Origin: Gallionellales bacterium CG03_land_8_20_14_0_80_55_15
GTDB taxonomy: Bacteria > Pseudomonadota > Gammaproteobacteria > Burkholderiales > Gallionellaceae
Length of the DNA stretch: 5,103 nt
Assembly (NCBI GenBank): GCA_002780675.1
Contig: PEUR01000084.1
Span: forward strand, 1-5,103
Reading direction: 5' to 3'
The notes under the pieces were generated by a model, which did no database searches, was not told the DNA's origin, and was given only the letters and a program-made list of their open reading frames with translations. Below are positions 1 to 4,106 of this stretch, piece by piece (position 1 is the stretch's first letter; the number at the start of each line of letters is the position of its first letter). A program made the translations under genes and the position numbers.

Positions 1-154
1 AAATCGCGGCCAGGCCTGGGCGAAAGATGTTGGCTGGCGGATTGATTACCAGATTGCTACGCCCGGCATCGCGCAACGCGCGCAGTCGGCCAGCATCTAC
101 AAGGCCGAACGCTTTTCCGACCACGCACCGCTGACCATAGATTACTTGGGTTAA
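1..154 (+). CDS. xthA: Exodeoxyribonuclease III, C-terminal end (partial)
   Basis: Only the last 50 codons are in the window; the first complete codon is at position 2 and the TAA stop is at 152-154. The product is a DNA repair enzyme of the ExoIII/AP endonuclease family, which cuts DNA 5' of abasic sites and degrades duplex DNA from 3' ends. Two catalytic blocks are visible. GWRIDYQIATP carries the aspartate matching E. coli Asp229, and ERFSDHAPLTIDY carries the Asp-His pair matching Asp258/His259. The wording of these blocks fits the subgroup common in betaproteobacteria (Neisseria NApe-like). The gene ends by overlapping the stop of the convergent rhodanese gene, and no terminator hairpin follows. 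The family call is firm; the symbol (xthA or exoA) is a naming choice because the N-terminus is not seen. Confidence 0.9.
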   Translation, partial: NRGQAWAKDVGWRIDYQIATPGIAQRAQSASIYKAERFSDHAPLTIDYLG

Positions 155-603
155 CTTTGCACCCAAGGCAGTCCGGCGGCACGCCAGCCGTTAATGGTGT
201 TGCGATGCAGCGCACCATCCGGGTCTCCCTCAAAGCCTTCCAATACGTTGTAGCTGGCAGTGAACCCGGCCGCAGTCGCCGCGCTGGCAGCCGCATGGGA
301 ACGTGCGCCGCTGCGGCAGAGGAAGAGCACCAGGGATTCTTTATCCACCTGTTGTTCCATGGCGGCGATAAAGTTGGGGTTGGCTTTCATGCCGGGGTAA
401 GTCATCCATTCAATTTCGACCGCGCCGGGGACGCGCCCGACCCAGTCAAGCTCGGCGCGGCAGCGGACATCTACCAGTTGAGTCCCGGGCGCTGATTGCA
501 GCAGTTTCTGTGCTTCGTCGGGATATAGCGCGCCTTGATAGGGCAGGTTCTTGTCTTTGGCGCGTTGCTGCGCGGCTTGCAGGATGCTGGTAATTTCTCC
601 CAT
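151..603 (-). CDS. Single-domain rhodanese-like sulfurtransferase
   Basis: A 150-residue protein of one rhodanese domain, likely cytoplasmic because no signal peptide is seen. Rhodaneses carry sulfane sulfur as a persulfide on the active-site cysteine and pass it to acceptors such as cyanide, thiols or biosynthetic proteins. The active loop is CRSGARS at residues 96-102, with Cys96 as the catalytic residue. The N-terminal rhodanese motif is LVDVR at 43-47, followed by GRVPGAVEIEW at 56-66. The C-terminal block NVLEGFEGDPDGA through NGWRAAGLPW is typical of a proteobacterial single-domain subgroup. The start at 603 is supported by AAGGAG at 616-611, seven bases upstream of the ATG. The gene is divergent from the CDF exporter gene and convergent with exodeoxyribonuclease III, sharing the stop tetranucleotide TTAA. 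The physiological substrate cannot be told from the sequence. Confidence 0.9.
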   Translation of the reverse strand: MGEITSILQAAQQRAKDKNLPYQGALYPDEAQKLLQSAPGTQLVDVRCRAELDWVGRVPGAVEIEWMTYPGMKANPNFIAAMEQQVDKESLVLFLCRSGARSHAAASAATAAGFTASYNVLEGFEGDPDGALHRNTINGWRAAGLPWVQS

Positions 604-610
604 GATGTTT

Positions 611-616
611 CTCCTT
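611..616 (-). promoter_or_regulatory. Ribosome binding site of the rhodanese gene
   Basis: The minus strand reads AAGGAG, seven bases before the ATG whose first base is 603. It is a near-consensus Shine-Dalgarno sequence and fixes the start of the rhodanese gene. Confidence 0.8.
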
Positions 617-643
617 TTATTGGTAGCTGATGTGGGTAGTGCG

Positions 644-665
644 AAAGTTTATTCGGCTAAACTTT
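644..665. promoter_or_regulatory. Perfect 8-6-8 inverted repeat, candidate operator between the rhodanese and CDF genes
   Basis: The arms AAAGTTTA (644-651) and TAAACTTT (658-665) are perfectly complementary and flank the spacer TTCGGC. The site lies between two divergent genes, about 41 bp from the rhodanese start and 58 bp from the preferred CDF start. Its right arm overlaps TTTAAT (663-668), a possible -10 box for the CDF gene with no good -35. The two-fold symmetry and 22 bp length suit a dimeric regulator, possibly metal- or sulfur-responsive. I could not match it to an operator consensus I know. No T-tract follows on either strand, so it is not an obvious terminator. Confidence 0.5.
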
Positions 666-670
666 AATGA

Positions 671-696
671 ATCCTGCGCGAATGTTATCCTGCGCG
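671..696. repeat. Direct repeat ATCCTGCGCG, two copies
   Basis: Exact 10 bp copies lie at 671-680 and 687-696, with a 16 bp period (about one and a half helical turns). They lie upstream of the preferred CDF start. The period is not a multiple of three, so the copies would be read in different frames if translation began at 667. They therefore do not encode a peptide repeat. They may be tandem regulator half-sites or chance. Confidence 0.4.
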
Positions 697-723
697 GAAT
701 GGTCACATACTAGCGCAACCTCA

Positions 724-1914
724 ATGAAAAATCATAATCACCCGCATGACGTGCATGACAACCGGGAAGCTTTTGAACCCGCTCATCCCGAGCGGTTTGC
801 CGCCGCACAAAAAAGCACTTGGGTCAGTATCGTGATCAATTTGGTGCTGACGTTTCTACAAATCGTCGGTGGCTTCTTTTCGCATTCTCAGGCTTTGATG
901 GCCGATGGCCTGCATTCCTTGTCCGATTTACTTTCCGACGTGCTGGTGTTGTTCGCCAATCGGCACGGCAATCGCCATGCCGATGCCAATCATCCATATG
1001 GTCACGCCAGAGTGGAAACTGCCGCCACGCTGATACTGGGCGTATTCCTGGCGGCACTGGGGGTGGGATTGCTGGTGACTGCCGCGCTACGCTTGCAGCA
1101 TCCCGGCGAGTTGCATGCAGTCAATCCCGTCGCGCTCGCCGTGGCCTTGGTTGCCCTGATTGCCAAAGAGGGCATGTTCCGCTACATGATGGCGGTGGCT
1201 AAAAGGGTGCGCTCGCAAATGCTCGTGGCGAATGCCTGGCACGCCCGGTCTGACGCGGCTTCTTCCTTGGTGGTGGTGGTCGGTATTGGCGGTAACTTGT
1301 TGGGTTACACCTTTCTGGATATGGTGGCGGCGGCAGTCGTCGGGGTGATGATCGGGCGTATGGGCGGTAAGCTTGCTTTGGAGGCGTTGTCGGAATTGAT
1401 TGATACGGGACTGGATGCCGAGGAAGTGGCGGCGATACGGCAAACTTTGCTGGATACCCACGGCGTGAGGGGCTTGCACGATTTGCGCACGCGCAAGATG
1501 GCGGACAATGCGCTGGTTGATGCGCACATTCTGGTGGATCCCCGCATCAGTGTTTCCGAAGGGCACTACATCGCCGAAACCGCACGCAATGCCGTGCTCG
1601 ATAAGCATCATGTGCTGGATGTGATGGTGCATATAGACCCGGAAGACGATATGCAGAGCAAGCATAACGTCCACTTGCCGAGTCGTCCGGACTTGCTGGT
1701 TCAACTGGGCGAGTGTTTCAGCGATGTTAATTTCGTGGACTATAGGGTGGTGTTTCACTATCTGGATGGAAAAGTAGACGCGGAGCTCTACCTGCCCGTC
1801 AATCGGCAAAGCCAGGCACAAGCAGCTGAGTTGCAAGCGCGCTGCGACAAACTGGTCGAGCATGATCCGGTGTTCCGCTCGATTTATATCCATAGTCAGC
1901 ACGCACAAGAATAG
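724..1914 (+). CDS. Cation diffusion facilitator (CDF) divalent metal exporter with extended C-terminus
   Basis: A 396-residue inner-membrane metal/proton antiporter, probably exporting Zn(II) or related Cd, Co or Fe ions. About six membrane helices span residues 32-215. The transport site shows HSLSD (H64, D68) in helix 2 and HARSD (H173, D177) in helix 5. This HxxxD/HxxxD pattern is often linked with zinc, where E. coli FieF/YiiP has DxxxD in helix 2. The loop motif D87..H90-PYG-H94 matches the YiiP site B ligands. The first cytoplasmic domain (about 218-306) keeps H252, H268, H281, H303 and D305, matching YiiP site C. About 90 further residues follow and look like a second, degenerate copy of that domain. 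The N-terminus is His-rich (H4, H6, H8, H11). In-frame ATGs at 667 and 682 would add 19 or 14 residues with no CDF character. No start has a clear Shine-Dalgarno, so 724 is a judgement from protein content. Exact substrate is unknown. Confidence 0.88.
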   Translation: MKNHNHPHDVHDNREAFEPAHPERFAAAQKSTWVSIVINLVLTFLQIVGGFFSHSQALMADGLHSLSDLLSDVLVLFANRHGNRHADANHPYGHARVETAATLILGVFLAALGVGLLVTAALRLQHPGELHAVNPVALAVALVALIAKEGMFRYMMAVAKRVRSQMLVANAWHARSDAASSLVVVVGIGGNLLGYTFLDMVAAAVVGVMIGRMGGKLALEALSELIDTGLDAEEVAAIRQTLLDTHGVRGLHDLRTRKMADNALVDAHILVDPRISVSEGHYIAETARNAVLDKHHVLDVMVHIDPEDDMQSKHNVHLPSRPDLLVQLGECFSDVNFVDYRVVFHYLDGKVDAELYLPVNRQSQAQAAELQARCDKLVEHDPVFRSIYIHSQHAQE

Positions 1915-1918
1915 TGCG
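1902..1918. promoter_or_regulatory. Candidate NtrC-binding site 1 upstream of glnA
   Basis: The sequence is CGCACAAGAATAGTGCG, within a perfect 6-7-6 dyad at 1901-1919. The known NtrC consensus is roughly TGCACYANNNTRGTGCA. Both GCAC and GTGC cores are present with the exact seven-base separation, and the inner A, T and R positions also match. The site straddles the CDF stop codon (1912-1914), so the coding end of one gene doubles as control DNA for the next. Its centre (1910) is 32 bp from that of site 2. Confidence 0.6.
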
Positions 1919-1931
1919 TAACAGACAAAAC

Positions 1932-1960
1932 ATCGCCCGTAATTGGTGCGATTTATTTTT
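1932..1960 (+). terminator. Probable rho-independent terminator of the CDF gene
   Basis: ATCGC (1932-1936) pairs with GCGAT (1948-1952). CC (1937-1938) can also pair with GG (1945-1946) if T1947 is bulged, leaving a six-base loop. TTTATTTTT follows directly at 1952-1960. The stem is short and imperfect but the T-tract is good, 18 bp after the CDF stop. The same bases form candidate NtrC site 2. Confidence 0.5.
1934..1950. promoter_or_regulatory. Candidate NtrC-binding site 2 upstream of glnA
   Basis: The sequence is CGCCCGTAATTGGTGCG. The right half TGGTGCG matches the NtrC half-site TGGTGCA at six of seven positions. The left core is GCCC instead of GCAC, at the correct seven-base separation. 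The centre (1942) is 32 bp, about three helical turns, from site 1. This is the spacing I recall for the two strong NtrC sites upstream of enteric glnA. The element also overlaps the likely CDF terminator, so either or both roles are possible. Confidence 0.5.
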
Positions 1961-1988
1961 GTGTTAGTTCACAGGGTTATGGCACAAT
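1959..1988 (+). promoter_or_regulatory. Weak sigma70-like promoter candidate for glnA
   Basis: A possible -35 TTGTGT (1959-1964) and -10 CACAAT (1983-1988) are separated by 18 bp. Matches are 3/6 and 4/6, so support is modest. Transcription would start near 1995, just before the leader hairpin, giving a leader of about 94 bases. Its place between the NtrC-like dyads and a downstream sigma54 candidate is similar to glnAp1 in enterics. Confidence 0.3.
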
Positions 1989-2001
1989 GCGGCCTTCGCA
2001 C

Positions 2002-2027
2002 ACAGACAGGCGCAAGGCCTGGTCTGT
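2002..2027 (+). other. Hairpin in the glnA leader
   Basis: ACAGAC (2002-2007) pairs with GTCTGT (2022-2027) and AGGC (2008-2011) pairs with GCCT (2017-2020). This gives ten base pairs with one bulged G (2021) and a five-base loop (2012-2016). No T-tract follows, so it is not an intrinsic terminator. It would lie at the 5' end of a transcript from the upstream sigma70-like promoter and be absent from one starting near 2071. It may stabilise the RNA, bind a protein, or be incidental. Confidence 0.45.
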
Positions 2028-2043
2028 AGAGATTTGGTCGTAT

Positions 2044-2060
2044 TTGGGTAGCAGTTCGCT
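2044..2060 (+). promoter_or_regulatory. Candidate sigma54 (-24/-12) promoter of glnA
   Basis: The sequence is TTGGGTAGCAGTTCGCT. The invariant GG (2046-2047) and GC (2058-2059) have the required ten-base separation, and YTGG, the following G, and T-GCW agree with the consensus YTGGCACGN4TTGCW. The CAC of the -24 block and one T of the -12 block do not match. Transcription would start near 2071, 18 bases before the glnA ATG and 7 before its ribosome site. The NtrC-like dyads would be centred near -129 and -161. The match is partial and leans on the dyads for support. Confidence 0.38.
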
Positions 2061-2077
2061 GATTGATTTGATTCATT

Positions 2078-2082
2078 GGGAG
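2078..2082 (+). promoter_or_regulatory. Ribosome binding site of glnA, fixing its start
   Basis: GGGAG (within GGGAGAGAG at 2078-2086) lies six bases before the ATG at 2089. It favours this start over the in-frame ATG at 1987, which would add 34 residues unlike any glutamine synthetase and translate through the leader hairpin and sigma54 candidate. Confidence 0.75.
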
Positions 2083-2088
2083 AGAGTG

Positions 2089-3504
2089 ATGTCGTTGACG
2101 GTAAATGATGTGTTGCAAATGATTAAAGACCACGATGTCAAGTTCGTGGATTTTCGTTTTACAGATACGCGTGGCAAAGAACAGCACGTCGGCGTACCCG
2201 CCAAATATGTCGGGATGGACAAGTTTGAAGAAGGCCACGCTTTCGACGGTTCTTCCATCGCTGGCTGGAAGGGTATTCAGGCTTCCGATATGTTGTTGAT
2301 GCCGGATCCGGCTACTGCTTATCTTGATCCTTTCATGGACGAAAATACCCTCGTCATCACCTGTGACGTGGTAGAACCGACCGACGGCAAGGGCTATGAC
2401 CGCGATCCTCGCTCCATCGCCAAGCGCGCCGAAGCCTACCTGCAATCCAGCGGCTTGGGCGACACCGCCTACTTTGGTCCCGAGCCGGAATTCTTTGTCT
2501 TTGATTCCGTGAAATGGCAAATTGATATGTCGGGTTGCTTCGTTAAAATCGGCTCCGAAGAAGCAGCATGGTCTTCGGGCAAGGAGTTTGATGGTGGCAA
2601 TACCGGTCACCGTCCCGTGGTCAAGGGCGGCTACTTCCCGGTTCCCCCGGTTGACAGCCTGAACGACATGCGCGCCGCGATGTGTCTGGCACTGGAAGAC
2701 ATCGGCATTGAAGTGGAAGTACATCACCATGAAGTGGCAACTGCCGGTCAATGCGAAATCGGCACCAAGTTCGATACGCTGGTGCGCCGCGCCGACCAGA
2801 CTCAAGCCCTGAAGTATGTGGTTCACAACATTGCTCACCAATATGGCAAAACGGCGACTTTCATGCCCAAGCCTATCGTTGGCGACAATGGTTCGGGTAT
2901 GCACGTTCACCAATCCATCTGGAAAGAGGGCAAGAACCTGTTCGCGGGCAATGGCTATGCCGGCTTGTCTGAAACCGCGCTGTACTACATCGGCGGTATC
3001 ATCAAGCACGCCAAGGCATTGAATGCCATCACCAATCCCGGCACCAACTCGTACAAGCGCCTGGTTCCTCACTACGAAGCACCGACCAAGCTGGCTTATT
3101 CTGCCAAGAATCGTTCCGCTTCGATCCGTATTCCGCATGTGTCCAGCGACAAGGCGCGCCGTATCGAAACACGTTTCCCTGATCCGACCGCCAACCCTTA
3201 TCTGTGCTTTGCCGCACTGATGATGGCGGGCCTGGACGGTATCCAGAACAAGATTCACCCCGGCGATCCAGCCGACAAGAACTTGTACGACCTGCCACCG
3301 GAAGAAGATGCCAAGATTCCAACCGTATGCAGCTCGTTGGATGAAGCGCTGGCGGCTTTGGACAAGGATCGCGAGTTCCTGACCCGTGGCGGCGTGTTCT
3401 CCAGCGATTTCATTGACGCTTTCATCGCCTTGAAGATGGAAGAAGTGACACGCTTGCGCATGACGACTCATCCGGTGGAATTCGAGATGTACTACAGCAT
3501 TTAA
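2089..3504 (+). CDS. glnA: Glutamine synthetase, type I-beta
   Basis: A 471-residue cytoplasmic enzyme, normally a dodecamer, that makes glutamine from glutamate, ammonia and ATP, the central step of ammonium assimilation. The length matches the usual 468-471. The N-terminal beta-grasp domain contains the DGSS latch loop (53-56). Metal and substrate residues are in place: E131 and E133 in FGPEPEFF, E215 and E223 in [13 protein letters not shown]272 in NGSGMHVH, R324 in NSYKRLVP, E330, R342, and E360 in [15 protein letters not shown]. The type I-beta insertion is present. Y400 in NLYDLPPEE matches the tyrosine adenylylated by GlnE (Tyr397 in enterics), so activity is probably also controlled by modification. 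The start is set by MSLTVNDVL and the ribosome site. A strong terminator follows at 3528-3553, so glnA is probably mainly monocistronic. Upstream dyads suggest NtrC activation. Confidence 0.98.
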   Translation: MSLTVNDVLQMIKDHDVKFVDFRFTDTRGKEQHVGVPAKYVGMDKFEEGHAFDGSSIAGWKGIQASDMLLMPDPATAYLDPFMDENTLVITCDVVEPTDGKGYDRDPRSIAKRAEAYLQSSGLGDTAYFGPEPEFFVFDSVKWQIDMSGCFVKIGSEEAAWSSGKEFDGGNTGHRPVVKGGYFPVPPVDSLNDMRAAMCLALEDIGIEVEVHHHEVATAGQCEIGTKFDTLVRRADQTQALKYVVHNIAHQYGKTATFMPKPIVGDNGSGMHVHQSIWKEGKNLFAGNGYAGLSETALYYIGGIIKHAKALNAITNPGTNSYKRLVPHYEAPTKLAYSAKNRSASIRIPHVSSDKARRIETRFPDPTANPYLCFAALMMAGLDGIQNKIHPGDPADKNLYDLPPEEDAKIPTVCSSLDEALAALDKDREFLTRGGVFSSDFIDAFIALKMEEVTRLRMTTHPVEFEMYYSI

Positions 3505-3527
3505 TCGCGGCAGGTACAGGTCACACT

Positions 3528-3553
3528 CAAAACGGGGCGCAAGCCCCGTTTTG
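3528..3553 (+). terminator. Strong hairpin terminator of glnA with GCAA tetraloop
   Basis: CAAAACGGGGC (3528-3538) pairs perfectly with GCCCCGTTTTG (3543-3553) around the loop GCAA (3539-3542), a GNRA tetraloop. The T-run lies at the base of the stem and is followed by CATTT. The A-run on the left arm means the structure could also work from the opposite strand. It separates glnA from the DUF4124-type gene and its own promoter. Confidence 0.88.
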
Positions 3554-3569
3554 CATTTCGGTAAAGCGT

Positions 3570-3598
3570 TTGTCATGGCGCAGGGCTTGACCTATACT
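3570..3598 (+). promoter_or_regulatory. Sigma70-type promoter of the DUF4124-ntrB transcript
   Basis: The -35 TTGTCA (3570-3575, 5/6) and -10 TATACT (3593-3598, 5/6) are separated by an optimal 17 bp. Transcription would start near 3605, about 22 bases before the next ATG. No NtrC-like GCAC-N7-GTGC dyad overlaps it, unlike the promoter in front of enteric ntrB (glnL). It is the best sigma70 match in the window. Confidence 0.7.
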
Positions 3599-3626
3599 CA
3601 TCCCGCCTTTTCGCAGGAGAAAGACT

Positions 3627-4073
3627 ATGAAACATCGCTATTGGCTTACCTTGCTTTGCCTGTTTCCAGCATTGGCACTGGCCGACATTTATAAATCTGT
3701 GGATGCGGACGGGCATATCACTTATTCCAGCGCACCCTTAAAAGGCGGAAAACGTATTATCGAAACGCAGACACCCTCCCCCCCCAGGTCATCATCCGTG
3801 GTGCGCTCGCGTTCTGCCGCGTCACCGGAGGGTTTTCCCAAAGTAACACAAGAGGCTCAAAAGGGACGTGATGCGACACGCCGTAAAATTTTGCAAGATG
3901 AATTAAAAATCGAGCAATCCTTGCTCGGCGATGCGCAGCGCGACTTACACGCAATCGAAACTAATCCAAGGATTGCCAGGAATAACGACAAGCTCAAAGA
4001 ACTGGCGGGTGAAGTAGAGTTGCATCAGCGCAACATTGATGCGCTCAACACCGAAATTTCCAAACTGAAATAA
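3627..4073 (+). CDS. Exported DUF4124-like protein with charged helical tail
   Basis: A 148-residue protein of unknown function. The N-terminus is a signal peptide: basic MKHR, a hydrophobic core, and likely cleavage after ALA at residue 19, so it should act in the periplasm. Residues 20-46 read DIYKSVDADGHITYSSAP and onward, the pattern of the DUF4124 domain (IYK..D..G...YS..P). Residues 47-78 are rich in Pro, Ser and Arg and probably disordered. Residues 79-148 are charged, with spaced Leu/Ile, and probably form a helix or coiled coil. GGAG at 3616-3619 is seven bases before the ATG. An eight-C run (3778-3785) lies in the linker. The gene sits between glnA and ntrB, 33 bp before ntrB, and likely shares its transcript. 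I recall small DUF4124 genes in this position in other proteobacteria, but their role in nitrogen control is not established. Confidence 0.8.
   Translation: MKHRYWLTLLCLFPALALADIYKSVDADGHITYSSAPLKGGKRIIETQTPSPPRSSSVVRSRSAASPEGFPKVTQEAQKGRDATRRKILQDELKIEQSLLGDAQRDLHAIETNPRIARNNDKLKELAGEVELHQRNIDALNTEISKLK
3778..3785 (+). repeat. Run of eight C inside the DUF4124-type gene
   Basis: An uninterrupted C8 tract spans the codons for Ser-Pro-Pro at about residues 51-53. A one-base slip would frameshift the protein before its helical tail. It is too short to claim phase variation, and proline-rich coding alone explains it. Confidence 0.5.
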
Positions 4074-4106
4074 TCACAATGGCATGATTGTTGCTTATTA
4101 TCCGGT

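Noticed and set aside
168..186. GC-rich dyad after the exodeoxyribonuclease III stop as a terminator
   Set aside because: The GGC/GCC arms leave almost no loop and no T-tract follows; it lies in rhodanese coding sequence.
637..668. MerR-type long-spacer promoter around the palindrome
   Set aside because: The -10-like TTTAAT is present, but no acceptable -35 lies 19-20 bp upstream, and the palindrome is not centred in such a spacer.
667..723. N-terminal extension of the CDF exporter from ATG 667 or 682
   Set aside because: The extra residues have no CDF character, neither codon has a ribosome site, and the stretch holds a possible -10 box and an out-of-phase direct repeat.
1087..1908. A 273-codon minus-strand frame opposite the CDF exporter gene
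   Set aside because: The plus strand encodes a clear CDF protein. The antisense translation has no recognisable motif and no ribosome site was evident.
1980..1999. TGGCAC resembling a perfect sigma54 -24 block
   Set aside because: Ten bases after GG the sequence is CC rather than GC; the nearest downstream GC (1998-1999) is five bases too far. It would also lie too close to the NtrC-like dyads.
1969..3576. A 535-codon open frame on the minus strand covering all of glnA
   Set aside because: It mirrors glnA, runs through its terminator and control region, and its translation shows no recognisable domain. The lack of stops is explained by the codon use of the strongly conserved gene on the plus strand.
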